Assembly (NCBI RefSeq): GCF_013391105.1
Contig: NZ_CP058335.1
Span: 930,001 to 994,000, forward strand
Length of the DNA stretch: 64,000 nt
Direction: 5' to 3'
Source: Natronomonas salina
GTDB lineage: Archaea > Halobacteriota > Halobacteria > Halobacteriales > Haloarculaceae
Shown in pieces: positions 52,015 to 60,936 of this stretch. The notes below the pieces were generated by a model, which was not told the DNA's origin, did not search any database, and was given only the letters and a program-made list of their open reading frames with translations. The translations under genes were made by a program, and so were the position numbers. Numbering within the stretch: the stretch's first letter is position 1; each line of letters opens with the position of its first letter.

Positions 52015-53691
52015 ATGAATCGCTTACTGGTGACCCTGGTCGCCGTCGGCGCCTGTAGCCTCGTCGCGTTCGGCGCGTTCGCGTCGACCGCGGCCGCCCA
52101 GGCGGAGTCGCCGACCGAGATAGACGACTGTACGGTCGTCGACGAGTCCGGCGAGTACGAACTCACCGAGGACGTCGAGACCGATCAGACGGACAGCTGT
52201 ATCGAGATCCGGGCCGACGACGTCACCATCGACGGGAACGGCCACGTCCTGCAGGGCCCCGGCGCCGACCAGAACGGTACCGGCATCGACCTCCACTCGG
52301 ACGGCGACAACAGCGGCCTGGTCGTCCGGAACGTCGAGATCGCCGGCTGGAGTACCGGCCTCTACGCCGGCGGCGACTACGAACTGGAGGATGCCGTCGT
52401 CCGCGACAACGGCGACGGACTCCACCACCACCAGGGCGGCGCCGAACGACTGGAGAACGTCACCGTCGAGAACAACGACCGCGGGATGTACTCGATGATG
52501 GCCGGGACGAGCGGGACTGACGTGACGGTCCGCGAGAACGGCGTCGGGATCGTCGGCGAAGACGGGGGTAACTACGGACTCGAGTCCTCCCGCCTCGTCG
52601 ACAACGACGAGGCGGGAGCCAAGATCCTGCACAGCAGCCAACTGAACCTCAGCGACTCGACGGTCAGCGGCAACGGCGGCCACGGACTGTACTTCCCGCC
52701 GTACGGGTTCCCCGTCTGGGGCTACGTCGAGAACACGACCGTCACCGACAACGGCGGCGACGGGATCCACGTCGCGAACGACGTCCACGACCCCGTCCGG
52801 CTCGTCGACGTCACGGTCCGGAACAACGACGGCCACGAGGTGAACGCGAACCCCGAAGAGAGCAAGTCCCCGCTGGTCACCGCCACCGGCCTCCAGGTGG
52901 GCCAGTCAGCCACGACCGCTTTCGACGAGGAGTCGGTCCGTCTCGAACCGGTCGACCGCGACGACCTGCCGCCGCGCGAGGACGCGACCGCGACGGGCGA
53001 CGGTCTGAACGTCTCTGGCCCCGTCGACGGCCCGGTCCAACTCGAACTCGGCGTCGACGCCGACGACGAGACGGTCGACCTCTGGCGGCACGACGGCACC
53101 GGGTGGGAGACCGTCGAAGAGGACCTCGCGGTCTCCGACGGGACCGTCGAGACGTCCGTCGACCGTAACGGCACTTACGCGACGGGAACCGAGACCGACG
53201 ACTCCGGCGGAACCGGGGACGATTCGGACGATTCCGACGGCTCCGAGGACGATTCCCAGGACGGCACGGACGATACCGGCGACGACTCCGACGGTACGGA
53301 CGATACCGGCGACTCGGGGGAGGACTCCGATCCATCCGACGACAACGGCGACAAGTCGACGCCGACGCAGACCCCGTCCGACGACGACGGCGAGAAGGAC
53401 GGGAAGACGGACACGCCGACCGACTCGAAGGATTCGTCGGACTGCGGGTGTTCCGCCGCTGACGGTGACGACGGCGAATCCGACGAGAATTCGACGTCCA
53501 CTGACGAGCCGACCGACTCTGCCGATGACCAGCAACAGACCGACGAGACCGAAGACGAGACGACCGCCGACGCCGATACACAGGACACCGACGACGACGA
53601 CGGTTCGCAAGCCGACGCGCCCGGCTTCGAGCCGGTGGTCGCCCTGGTCGCGCTGCTCGCCGGTGCGCTCCTGGCGCGGCGTCGAGAATAG
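52015..53691 (+). CDS. NosD-like beta-helix surface protein with PGF-CTERM anchor
   Basis: The product has 558 residues. A Sec signal (RLLVTLVAVGACSLVAFGAF) is followed by a right-handed parallel beta-helix (about 35-290) of repeats such as DNGGDGIHVAND and ENVTVENNDRGM. A beta domain of about 100 residues comes next, then a long Asp/Ser/Thr/Gly-rich linker (about 400-530), probably O-glycosylated. The C-terminus has APGFEPVVALVALLAGALLARRRE in outline: PGF, hydrophobic segment, Arg cluster, the archaeosortase A sorting signal. It should be a lipid-anchored cell-surface protein. A CGCS motif in the linker may form a disulfide. Confidence 0.85.
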   Translation: MNRLLVTLVAVGACSLVAFGAFASTAAAQAESPTEIDDCTVVDESGEYELTEDVETDQTDSCIEIRADDVTIDGNGHVLQGPGADQNGTGIDLHSDGDNSGLVVRNVEIAGWSTGLYAGGDYELEDAVVRDNGDGLHHHQGGAERLENVTVENNDRGMYSMMAGTSGTDVTVRENGVGIVGEDGGNYGLESSRLVDNDEAGAKILHSSQLNLSDSTVSGNGGHGLYFPPYGFPVWGYVENTTVTDNGGDGIHVANDVHDPVRLVDVTVRNNDGHEVNANPEESKSPLVTATGLQVGQSATTAFDEESVRLEPVDRDDLPPREDATATGDGLNVSGPVDGPVQLELGVDADDETVDLWRHDGTGWETVEEDLAVSDGTVETSVDRNGTYATGTETDDSGGTGDDSDDSDGSEDDSQDGTDDTGDDSDGTDDTGDSGEDSDPSDDNGDKSTPTQTPSDDDGEKDGKTDTPTDSKDSSDCGCSAADGDDGESDENSTSTDEPTDSADDQQQTDETEDETTADADTQDTDDDDGSQADAPGFEPVVALVALLAGALLARRRE

Positions 53692-53817
53692 TCAGTTCAC
53701 TCACTTCTCTTCGATCGACCGCCTGCGCTCGCGGAGCCCCGTCGGCCTCGAGAACCGACCGCGCTGCTCGACGTGGAATACGAACTCGAGTCGCGCATCT
53801 ACGCCCGGAACGTCACC

Positions 53818-54579
53818 TCAGTCCGCCGCTTCGACGGACTCCTCGGCCCCGCCCGCCGCGCGAGGGCGGACCGCGTCGGCCAGCGTGACCACGAGGCCGA
53901 GGAACCAGCCCAGCGGGGTGGCGATGCCGACCCACATGAGGACGACCGCGATGCCCTCGAGACTGAAGTTCGAGCGGAGGTACGCCTCGATGCCGTACAC
54001 GGACAGGACGTTGTCGAGCAGGAAGATCGCGAGCGTCTCGCTGCGCTCGAGGACGCCGCTCAGCGAGGGGTCGTACAGCGCCGCGACGACCGGCGGCAGG
54101 AAGACGGCGTTCATCGCGAACGGGTAGGCGAACAGGACCGTCGTTCCGCGGCCGCCGACCCGGGAGAACAGCGCCGCCAGTCCCGCCGAGAGGACGGCGA
54201 CCGCGCTGGCCGCGCCGACGGCGAGGAAGCCGTCGAACTCCAGGCGGACGTGCGCCAGGGCGGTGAGGCCCCCCCACAGCAGCGTCGTCAGCAGGAGGAC
54301 GCCGACGACGCCGAGCCGCGTCGAGGCGCTGTCGAAGCGCTTCGCGTTGAACCGGACGGCGAAGCCGACGAGCAACAGCGGGTACAGCAGGGCGACGATC
54401 GGAGCGCCGAGCGCCGCCCACGCCCGGTACTTGATTCGGTCGCCGCTGGTCCGGGGTTTCCACTTCCCGAGTACCTGGTGGACCGCGGTCCGCTGTCGCG
54501 GGAAGACGAGTTCCATCCACGTCTCGTGGAGCCGCACGACGTCTATCCTGACCCCTTCGACGATCCCGCCCTCGGACAT
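53818..54579 (-). CDS. membrane protein of unknown function, 253 aa
   Basis: The product begins MSEGGIVEGVRIDVVRLHETWM and has about five or six membrane segments (about 55-76, 87-107, 113-135, 145-170, 180-200, 215-237). ATG 54579 is preferred to an in-frame ATG at 54591 because an AT box (CTATTTTTGG) lies about 25 nt before it. LHETWMELVFPRQR and KWKPRTSGDRIKYR near the N-terminus are conserved-looking. The family is not recognised. It converges on the surface protein gene. Confidence 0.65.
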   Translation of the reverse strand: MSEGGIVEGVRIDVVRLHETWMELVFPRQRTAVHQVLGKWKPRTSGDRIKYRAWAALGAPIVALLYPLLLVGFAVRFNAKRFDSASTRLGVVGVLLLTTLLWGGLTALAHVRLEFDGFLAVGAASAVAVLSAGLAALFSRVGGRGTTVLFAYPFAMNAVFLPPVVAALYDPSLSGVLERSETLAIFLLDNVLSVYGIEAYLRSNFSLEGIAVVLMWVGIATPLGWFLGLVVTLADAVRPRAAGGAEESVEAAD

Positions 54580-54653
54580 ACCCTGACCCATCCGTCGGGT
54601 CCAAAAATAGGTTCCGGCGACCTCACGATGCGTACCCGCCGACACCGGGTCCC

Positions 54654-55484
54654 CTACCAGGCGTCGGGGGCGAAGTCGGGGTGGACCTGCCGCTCGGTCC
54701 GGTCGATGTCGTCGATGCGCTCGACCTCCTCGTCGGACAGCGAGGCCCCCAGCGACTCCCAGTTGTCCCGGATGTGGTCCTCGCCGGTCGCCTTCGGGAT
54801 GGCGGTGACGCCCTTCTCGCGGAGCCACGCGAGGCTGACCTGCGCCGCGCTGGCGTCGTGGGCGTCGGCGATCTCGGAGATGACGTCCACGTCGAAGACG
54901 TCCCCCCGCGCGAGCGGCGAGTAGGCGACGAGTTCGATATCGGTGTCCGCGCAGTACTCGCGGAGCTCGCGCTGCTGGAGCAGCGGGTGCATCTCCACCT
55001 GGTTCGCGAAGATGGGTGCGTCGATGGCGTCCTGGGCCGTCTCGAGGTGCTCCGGCTCGAAGTTCGAGACGCCGATCCGGTCGATCTTGCCGTCCTCCTT
55101 CAGCTCCTCGAGGGCGCCGAGGGTCTCCTCGGCCTCGTACTCGCGGGCCGGCCAGTGGACGTACAGGAGGTCGAGATAGTCGGTGCCGAGGCGGTCGAGG
55201 CTCTCCTCGGTCGACTCGATCACGTCGTCGTGGGAGAGCTCGTCGATCCAGACCTTCGTCGCGAGGAAGACGTCCTCGCGGTCGACGTCCGCCGCGGCGA
55301 TGCCGTCGCCGACGGCGTCCTCGTTGCCGTAGATCTGGGCGGTGTCGACGTGCCGGTAGCCCGCCTCGAGGGCCGTCCGGACCGACTCCGCGCACTGCTC
55401 GGCGTCGTCGTTCTCCCACGTTCCCAGTCCCAGTACAGGCATCCCGTTCCGCTCCGGCGCGCTGCGGCGCTCCTGGTTCGACAT
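54654..55484 (-). CDS. aldo/keto reductase
   Basis: The product has 276 residues. LGLGTWENDDAEQC begins the TIM barrel; GYRHVDTAQIYGNE holds the catalytic Asp and Tyr, ATKVW the Lys and DLLYVHWPA the His of the AKR tetrad. The NADPH-binding C-terminal segment (IPKATGEDHIRDN) is normal. It reduces aldehydes or ketones with NADPH, substrate unknown. It is divergent from the MFS transporter, separated by about 145 bp. Confidence 0.9.
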   Translation of the reverse strand: MSNQERRSAPERNGMPVLGLGTWENDDAEQCAESVRTALEAGYRHVDTAQIYGNEDAVGDGIAAADVDREDVFLATKVWIDELSHDDVIESTEESLDRLGTDYLDLLYVHWPAREYEAEETLGALEELKEDGKIDRIGVSNFEPEHLETAQDAIDAPIFANQVEMHPLLQQRELREYCADTDIELVAYSPLARGDVFDVDVISEIADAHDASAAQVSLAWLREKGVTAIPKATGEDHIRDNWESLGASLSDEEVERIDDIDRTERQVHPDFAPDAW

Positions 55485-55629
55485 GCCCGGAGGTTGTCCC
55501 GTGGGCTCGAAAACGGTTGGGGCGGCGGCGAGGGCCGCCGCGACCGTTCCGGGCTCTCGTGGCGGTTCCGCGACACGGGCGTGCCGCTACCCAAAGGATG
55601 TTGCCGGCGGCTCGGGTACGCTCGCGTGC

Positions 55630-56799
55630 TTGCAGTACCGCTACGTCGTCCTGACGCTGTGTACGCTCGCGTTCGCCGCGACGATGGTCGCCAGACTGGC
55701 TATCAGTCCGGTGGTCCCGGCCATCACCGCGGACTTCGGCGTCTCCAAGGGCGCCGTCGGGCTGGCGCTGTCAGGGATGTGGGCCGCCTACGCGCTCTCG
55801 CAGTTCCCCTCCGGCGTCCTGGCGGACCGCGTCGGCGAGCGGCGCGTCGTCCTCGCGGCCGTCGGCGTGACGGCCGTCGCCAGCCTCCTGCTGACGGTGT
55901 CGCCGAACTTCCCCGTCTTCGCGCTCACGGTCGTCCTGCTGGGCTCCGGTGCCGGCCTCCACTACAGCGTCGCCACGTCGTTCATCGCGAAGCACTTCGA
56001 GCAGGTCGGCCGCGCCATCGGCGTCCACGTCGCCGGCGGTCCCGTCGCCGGCCTGCTCGCGCCGGTCGCGGCCGCGGCCGTCGGCGCGCGGTACGGCTGG
56101 CGGGCCGCGATGCTGCTCGGCGCCGCCGTCGCCGTCCCGACGTTCCTCCTCTTCCGGTGGCAGATCGGCGCGACCCGGCCGTCGCGGCCCGACGTCTCGA
56201 TGCGCTCGCGGTTCGAACTCGAACCGCTCCGCGAGCTGCTCTCCCGGCCGCAAATCCGCTACACGACCCTGATGGCCGTCGGCGGGGCGTTCTGCTGGCA
56301 GGCGACTGCGTCGTTCCTGCCGGCGTTCCTCATCGAGCACCACGGCCACTCGGCCGCGCGGGCGAGCGCGCTGTTCTCGGCGTACTTCGTCGTCCACGGC
56401 GCCACCCAGCCGGTCCTCGGCGGCATCTCCGACCGGCTGGGGCGGGACGCCACCGCGGCGACGGCGTTCGGCGCCGGCGTCGTCGGGTTCGGCGCGCTGG
56501 TCGTCGGGTCGGGGCTGGTCGTCCTCGCCGCCATCCCGCTGGTCGGCGTCGCCATGTCGTGGGGCGCGCCCGTCCAGTCGCGGTTCATCGACCACCTGGG
56601 GGAGGGCGAGCGCGCCGCGGGGTTCGGCCTGGTCCGGACCGTCTACATGCTGCTGGGGGCGACCGGCAGCGTCGTCGTCGGCGCGCTGGCCGACGTCTCC
56701 GGCTGGACGGCCGCGTTCGGCCTGCTCGTGGCCCTGCTGGCCGCCGAGTTCCTGCTGGCCGTCGGTCCCGCCGTCCGGTCGCGATACCGGCGGGCGTAG
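55630..56799 (+). CDS. MFS transporter
   Basis: The product has 389 residues if it starts at TTG 55630 (QYRYVVLTLCTLAFAATM follows); an in-frame ATG at 55483 would add 49 residues of unlikely composition and overlap the reductase start. CCCAAAGG at about 55592 may be the TATA box. There are 12 membrane segments; SGVLADRVGERR after helix 2 and GGISDRLGRDATA after helix 8 are the MFS loop signatures. Substrate is unknown. The gene lies upstream of the first geranylgeranyl reductase on the same strand. Confidence 0.8.
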   Translation: MQYRYVVLTLCTLAFAATMVARLAISPVVPAITADFGVSKGAVGLALSGMWAAYALSQFPSGVLADRVGERRVVLAAVGVTAVASLLLTVSPNFPVFALTVVLLGSGAGLHYSVATSFIAKHFEQVGRAIGVHVAGGPVAGLLAPVAAAAVGARYGWRAAMLLGAAVAVPTFLLFRWQIGATRPSRPDVSMRSRFELEPLRELLSRPQIRYTTLMAVGGAFCWQATASFLPAFLIEHHGHSAARASALFSAYFVVHGATQPVLGGISDRLGRDATAATAFGAGVVGFGALVVGSGLVVLAAIPLVGVAMSWGAPVQSRFIDHLGEGERAAGFGLVRTVYMLLGATGSVVVGALADVSGWTAAFGLLVALLAAEFLLAVGPAVRSRYRRA

Positions 56800-56812
56800 A
56801 CGCAAGTGAGGG

Positions 56813-56821
56813 TTATTTATG
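56813..56821 (+). promoter_or_regulatory. TATA box of the first geranylgeranyl reductase
   Basis: TTATTTATG is centred 28 nt before ATG 56845. The in-frame ATG at 56806 lies upstream of the box and is therefore not used. Confidence 0.6.
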
Positions 56822-56844
56822 CTACACCGTGTATACGCCCGAAC

Positions 56845-58215
56845 ATGACCGCGGAAACGTACGACATCGTCGTCGTCGGGGGCGGAACGGCGGGCTGTTT
56901 CGCCGCGGCGAGGGCCGCCAAGGAGGGCCTGGACGTGGCCGTCCTCGAGCGCAAGACCGAGGAAGAGGGGGGCCGCATCGCCTGCGGCGACGCCATCAAG
57001 GGGACGAGCACGTTCCCCGACGTCATCGATCTGGACTATCTCAAGGAGGAGTCCTTCACCAACCAGGGGATCACGCTCGCGCGCTTCGAGAACCCGAAGA
57101 CGGGCAACGACCTCGACATCGGCTTCCGGGGCGGCAACGGCGCCATCGTCGACCGAAAGCGCTACGGCGAGGTGCTGCTCGAGGAGGCCGACCGCCTCGG
57201 CGCCGAGATCCACTACGACACCGTCGTCCGCGACGTCGTCCAGAACGGGGCGGTGACCGGCGTGACGGCCACCTCGAAGGGCTCCGTCCGGGAGTACGAG
57301 GCCGACGTCGTCATCGACGCCGCCGGCGCACTGTCGCTGCTGCAGGACAAGGGCGACTTCGGCGACGCGACCTTCGACACGAACGTCAACTACCAGCAGT
57401 TCTGCTCGGCCTACCGCGAGGTCATCGAGGTCGAGGAGCCCGTCGACTGGCACAACGCGATCGTCTTCAAACCGACCGCCGAACTCGGCTACCTGTGGTA
57501 CTTCCCGCGGACGCCGACGGAGATCAACGTCGGCCTCGGCTTCCAGATGAACAAGCCGCCGATGAAGCTCGTCGAGGAGCTGAAGAAGGACCTCCGGAAC
57601 CGCGAGGAGTTCCAGGGCGCGACGGTCAAGGACAAGCTCGGCGCCGCGCTGCCGACCCGCCGGCCCTACGACTCCGCGGTCGCCCCCGGCTACATGGCCG
57701 TCGGCGACGCCGCGGGCCACGTCAACCCCTGTACCGGCGGCGGCATCCCCGGCGCCGCGAAGGCCGGCACGTGGGCGGCCGAGGCCGCCATGGACGCCAT
57801 CGCGGACGGCACCGTCCAGGAGGACGCCCTCTGGGAGTACAACCGGCGCGTCCAGACGGACTTCGGGAAGCGCTTCGCCGCGATGGACCTCTACAATATC
57901 TGGGGGTCGAACTACGACGTCGACGACCTGGTCGACATCGTCTCGGCGATGCCCGGCCAGCAGCTCGCCGACGCCCTCGCCCTGGAGGGGACCGCCTCGA
58001 TGAACTGGCCGCTGAAGATCAAGACCGCCGTCAAGACGTTCGGTCACTGGGGGACGCTGTTCGAGCTGAAGAAGCTCAACGAGCTCGCGACGGACCTCAA
58101 GTCGGTCTACGACGACTACCCGACGACGCCCGACGAGTTCCAGGACTGGCGGGCCCGCCGCGACGACCTGATGGACGACGTCTACGACCTGACCGGCGCG
58201 GACCCCAAGTACTGA
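56845..58215 (+). CDS. geranylgeranyl reductase family protein, copy 1
   Basis: The product has 456 residues. VVVGGGTAGCFAA is the FAD-binding GxGxxG motif, IACGDAIKG a conserved active-site region, and GDAAGHVNPCTGGGIPGA the second FAD motif of the GGR family. YLWYFPRTPTEINVG is the family substrate-site motif (YxWxFPK-like). The enzyme saturates double bonds in geranylgeranylated lipids to make archaeol. Its length equals copy 2 (60937-62307), and stretches of the two genes are identical at DNA level. Confidence 0.92.
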   Translation: MTAETYDIVVVGGGTAGCFAAARAAKEGLDVAVLERKTEEEGGRIACGDAIKGTSTFPDVIDLDYLKEESFTNQGITLARFENPKTGNDLDIGFRGGNGAIVDRKRYGEVLLEEADRLGAEIHYDTVVRDVVQNGAVTGVTATSKGSVREYEADVVIDAAGALSLLQDKGDFGDATFDTNVNYQQFCSAYREVIEVEEPVDWHNAIVFKPTAELGYLWYFPRTPTEINVGLGFQMNKPPMKLVEELKKDLRNREEFQGATVKDKLGAALPTRRPYDSAVAPGYMAVGDAAGHVNPCTGGGIPGAAKAGTWAAEAAMDAIADGTVQEDALWEYNRRVQTDFGKRFAAMDLYNIWGSNYDVDDLVDIVSAMPGQQLADALALEGTASMNWPLKIKTAVKTFGHWGTLFELKKLNELATDLKSVYDDYPTTPDEFQDWRARRDDLMDDVYDLTGADPKY

Positions 58216-58256
58216 CGCCCTCGTCACCGCCCGCTGCCCGACTCTATATAGATAGC

Positions 58257-58274
58257 CCGCCGCTCCGGCGGCGG
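58257..58274 (+). terminator. hairpin downstream of reductase copy 1
   Basis: CCGCCGC-tccg-GCGGCGG forms a 7-bp stem 41 nt after the stop codon, with TATATAGATA just before it. There is no long U-tract after it, so its role as terminator is uncertain. Confidence 0.35.
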
Positions 58275-58326
58275 CTCGCTATTCAGATAGAATCCATATC
58301 CGTCAGCTGGGCCTCTACCCGGAACG

Positions 58327-58548
58327 ATGACGGAGATTTCAGTCGCCAGCGACCCGGCGGCCACGCCGGACCGACGTCCGCGAGTTCGTCGAGATGTTCC
58401 GGACGAGGTACGACGGCGCCCGGCTGGTCGCGAAACGCGGTCGCGAGCGCCCGCTGCAGACCGTCGGCGAGTTCCGCTCTCCCAGCCGACGTTCACGACG
58501 TACCTCCGGAGCGCCGAGCGGAAGATCTACGGGGAGCTCTTCGAGGGA
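58327..58548 (+). pseudogene. fossil C-terminus of a Bat-type HTH-10 regulator
   Basis: The sequence begins MTEISVASDPAATPD; after a +1 shift at about 58371 it reads DVREFVEMFRTRYDGARLVA and RGRERPLQTVGEFR; after a deletion it resumes as LSQPTFTTYLRSAERKIYGEL. These are the linker, the E-R-P-x-Q-T segment and the second helix of the bacterio-opsin activator-like (Bat, HTH-10) C-terminal domain. About 45 residues containing the first helix (normally LTDRQREAL-like) are missing at the junction 58477. It is a decayed gene, not functional. Confidence 0.6.
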
Positions 58549-58578
58549 ACACCCAGATTCGGCCGACCCGTCACAACG

Positions 58579-58585
58579 CTTAGTT
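58579..58585 (+). promoter_or_regulatory. TATA box of the amidase gene
   Basis: CTTAGTT is centred 28 nt before ATG 58610, directly after the fossil regulator, consistent with leaderless initiation. Confidence 0.45.
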
Positions 58586-58609
58586 CACCGGCGGGTGAGA
58601 TACGGGTGC

Positions 58610-60049
58610 ATGAGTCTCTACTTCCGGTCCGCGGTCGAGATCGCCGAGGACGTCCGCTCGGGAGAACTGGACCCAGTCGACGTCGTCGACGACTTCGTCG
58701 ACCACATCCACGAACGGAACGAGGTGACGAACGCCTACGTCACGGTCCTCGACGAGGACGCGCGCGAACGGGCCCGCGAAGTCCGAGAGCAGGTCGAAGC
58801 GGGCGAGGACCTCCCGCTGGCCGGCGTCCCGCTGGCGATGAAGGACCTCTCGGAGACGAAGGCGGGCGTCCGGCACACGATGGGCCTGAAGCCGCTCACC
58901 GACAACGTCGCCGAGGAGACCAGCGTCACCATCCGACGCCTCGAGGACGCCGGCGCCGTCGTCGTCGGGACCACCAACACCCCCGAACTCGGTCACACGC
59001 CCGTGACGGACAACATGCTCCAGGGGCCGACCGGGACGCCGTTCGACCCCGAGCGCAACGCCGGCGGCTCCTCCGGCGGGTCGGCCGGCGCGCTCGCCGA
59101 CGGCCTCTGCGCGCTGGCGACCGGCTCGGACGTCGGCGGCTCGCTGCGGAACCCCGCGTCCTGCTGCGGCGTCGCCTCGGTGAAGCCGACGATGGGCCTC
59201 GTCCCCCGGGGCAACCAGGTGAACGGCTTCCGCGGCCACACCCCCGTCGGCGTCCTGGGGCCGATGGCCCGCGACGTCGAGAGCCTCGGACTGATGCTCG
59301 ACGTCCTCGCCGGCCGCCACCGCGTCGACCCCTTCAGCGTCCCGAAGCAGGCCGACTACGCCGCCGCGGCCGCCGACCCGCTGGACCCCGAGGACCTGTC
59401 GTTGGCGTACTCGCCGGACCTCGACGTCTTCGCCGTCGAGCCCGAGGTCCGCGAGGCCGTCCGGTCCACGCTCGACGACCTCGAGGCCGCCGGCGCCACC
59501 GTCGACGAGGTCACCCTCGAGACGCCGTCGAAGGGCGACCTGACCCACGCCTACAGCGTCGCGGTCACGACGTTCTTCTCGACCGCCGTCGCCGAGATCG
59601 AGCAGTCGCTGGGCGTGGACCTCCTCGACGACCACGCCGAGGAGGTGCCGACGGACCTCCAGACGCTCGTCTCGATGGGCGACAGCCACGACATCGCCGA
59701 GTACGCCCGCGCCGACTTCCCCCGGACCGACCTCTACCACGCCGTCGAAGACGCCCTCGAGGGGTACGATGCCCTCGTCTGCCCGACGCTTGCCACCCTC
59801 CCGCTCGGCCTGCAGGCGGACTTCCCCGCCGAGATCGACGGCGAGCCCACCGGCGGGATGCCGACCGCGTGGATGCTCTCGTGGCTGTTCAACATGACCG
59901 GCCACCCCGTGGTCAACGTCCCCGCCGACACCGCGGAGGGTCTGCCCGTCGGGATGCAGCTCGTCGGCGAGACGTTCTCGGAGCCGCAGCTCCTCGGCGT
60001 CGCTCGCGCCGTCGAAGAGACCTCGCCGTGGAGCTACCCCGGCGCGTAA
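58610..60049 (+). CDS. amidase signature family hydrolase
   Basis: The product has 479 residues. The Ser-cisSer-Lys triad is visible: Lys in PLAMKD (about 80), cis-Ser in GGSSGGSAGA (about 153-162) and the nucleophile Ser in GSDVGGSLR (about 176-184). These enzymes hydrolyse amides or make Glu/Asp-tRNA amide bonds; the lack of GatB or GatC genes nearby and the sequence suggest a stand-alone amidase of unknown substrate. Its stop touches that of the convergent ferredoxin gene. Confidence 0.9.
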   Translation: MSLYFRSAVEIAEDVRSGELDPVDVVDDFVDHIHERNEVTNAYVTVLDEDARERAREVREQVEAGEDLPLAGVPLAMKDLSETKAGVRHTMGLKPLTDNVAEETSVTIRRLEDAGAVVVGTTNTPELGHTPVTDNMLQGPTGTPFDPERNAGGSSGGSAGALADGLCALATGSDVGGSLRNPASCCGVASVKPTMGLVPRGNQVNGFRGHTPVGVLGPMARDVESLGLMLDVLAGRHRVDPFSVPKQADYAAAAADPLDPEDLSLAYSPDLDVFAVEPEVREAVRSTLDDLEAAGATVDEVTLETPSKGDLTHAYSVAVTTFFSTAVAEIEQSLGVDLLDDHAEEVPTDLQTLVSMGDSHDIAEYARADFPRTDLYHAVEDALEGYDALVCPTLATLPLGLQADFPAEIDGEPTGGMPTAWMLSWLFNMTGHPVVNVPADTAEGLPVGMQLVGETFSEPQLLGVARAVEETSPWSYPGA

Positions 60050-60391
60050 TCAGTCGTCCGCCGCCGCTGTGTCGTCGCCGCCCGACGCCTCCACGTCGGC
60101 GTCGTCCTCGATGCTCGGCGGGTACTTCCCGCGGTCGAGCTTCAGGTCGGACTGCGGGCGCGCCATGCACGTCAGCGCGTACTTCTCGGCCTCCTCTTCG
60201 GTCAGCCCGCGGGCCGCCGGCTGGGTCACCTCGCCCTCCTCGATCTTCGCCGAGCACGCCAGACACATCCCCACGCGGCAGGAGTACTCCTGGGCGATAC
60301 CCTCCTCAATGCAGCGCTTGAGGATGGTATCCTTGTCGGAGACGGTGATCTCCTCACCGGTCCCGACGAACTCGACGGTGTAGTCGGTCAT
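60050..60391 (-). CDS. [2Fe-2S] ferredoxin
   Basis: The product has 113 residues from ATG 60391. The plant-type cluster pattern is CRVGMCLACSA then C in YALTCMARP, three Cys closely spaced (4 and 2) and a fourth about 35 residues later. A Lys/acidic tail ends the protein. It transfers electrons in the cytosol. It lies between the two geranylgeranyl reductases, which need a reductant, so it is a plausible donor; that is inferred from position. Repeat R2 occupies its upstream region. Confidence 0.92.
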   Translation of the reverse strand: MTDYTVEFVGTGEEITVSDKDTILKRCIEEGIAQEYSCRVGMCLACSAKIEEGEVTQPAARGLTEEEAEKYALTCMARPQSDLKLDRGKYPPSIEDDADVEASGGDDTAAADD

Positions 60392-60431
60392 GCCCGGCCG
60401 TACGGGCAACCGGGTCAAAAACTCTTCCCAA

Positions 60432-60627
60432 CGACCTTTTTCTTCGTCGGGTTTCCTCGCGCGCCGGAGGCGCGCTGCGGGAACCGCGTGGCGGCTTCGC
60501 CGCCACGTTATCGGTTGCCGGCGAAGCCGGCAACCCACTCCTCGAAAAACGTCGATGAAAAAGGCCGGACGCTCCCTTCGGTCGCGTCCGGTGAACCGCT
60601 CGGTCGCTTCGCTCCCTCGCGGATGCT
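60432..60627 (-). repeat. modular hairpin repeat R2
   Basis: Read on the minus strand: block A AGCATCCGCGAG..GAGCGGTTCACC, hairpin CCGGACGC-gaccgaaggga-GCGTCCGG (60565-60591), block C GGCCTTTTTCATCGACG, block D GTTTTTCGAGGAGTGGGT, hairpins GTTGCCGGC-ttc-GCCGGCAAC, CGTGGCGG-cgaag-CCGCCACG and GCGCGCC-tcc-GGCGCGC, and block E CGACGAAGAAAAAGGTCG. Order and single-stranded blocks match R1, while stems differ. It ends 40 bp before the ferredoxin start. Confidence 0.75.
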
Positions 60628-60747
60628 GGATTACTACTTATGGTTTATACTACGAAATTTCGGCACTGATACACCCTCAGTAGCATGGATATTGTCAGCA
60701 GCATGGGATTCTCTCCAGAACCCCGGCGCCCACGCAAAAGCGCGGTC

Positions 60748-60899
60748 GAGTATCCGTGAGGGAGCGCAGCGACCGAGCGGTTCACCCGCGCGAACGTAGT
60801 GAGCGCGGGTAGCGACGAGTGACCGTAGGGAGCGAGGAGCTATTTTTCATCGACGTTTTTGCCGGGCGGCCGCCAGGCCGCCCGTGCAAAAAGGTCGTT
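60748..60899 (+). repeat. modular hairpin repeat R3
   Basis: GAGTATCCGTGAGGGAGCG.. to GAGCGGTTCAC is followed by hairpin CCCGCGC-gaacgtagtga-GCGCGGG (60785-60809), a second GACCGTAGGGA loop, TTTTTCATCGACGTTTTT, a hairpin CGGGCGGC..GCCGCCCG and GTGCAAAAAGGTCGTT. It faces away from R2 across a 120 bp AT-richer core (60628-60747), so the two form an inverted pair. Its E block ends 38 bp before reductase copy 2. Confidence 0.75.
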
Positions 60900-60936
60900 G
60901 TAAAGAGTTTTGCCGCCCGGGACTGGAAGACCGGGT

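Noticed and set aside
58610-60049. Amidase as GatA of a tRNA amidotransferase
   Set aside because: No gatB or gatC nearby and GatA-specific features were not recognised; kept as general amidase.
60628-60747. Core between R2 and R3 as an insertion sequence
   Set aside because: Only 120 bp with no transposase reading frame and no target-site duplication that I can see.
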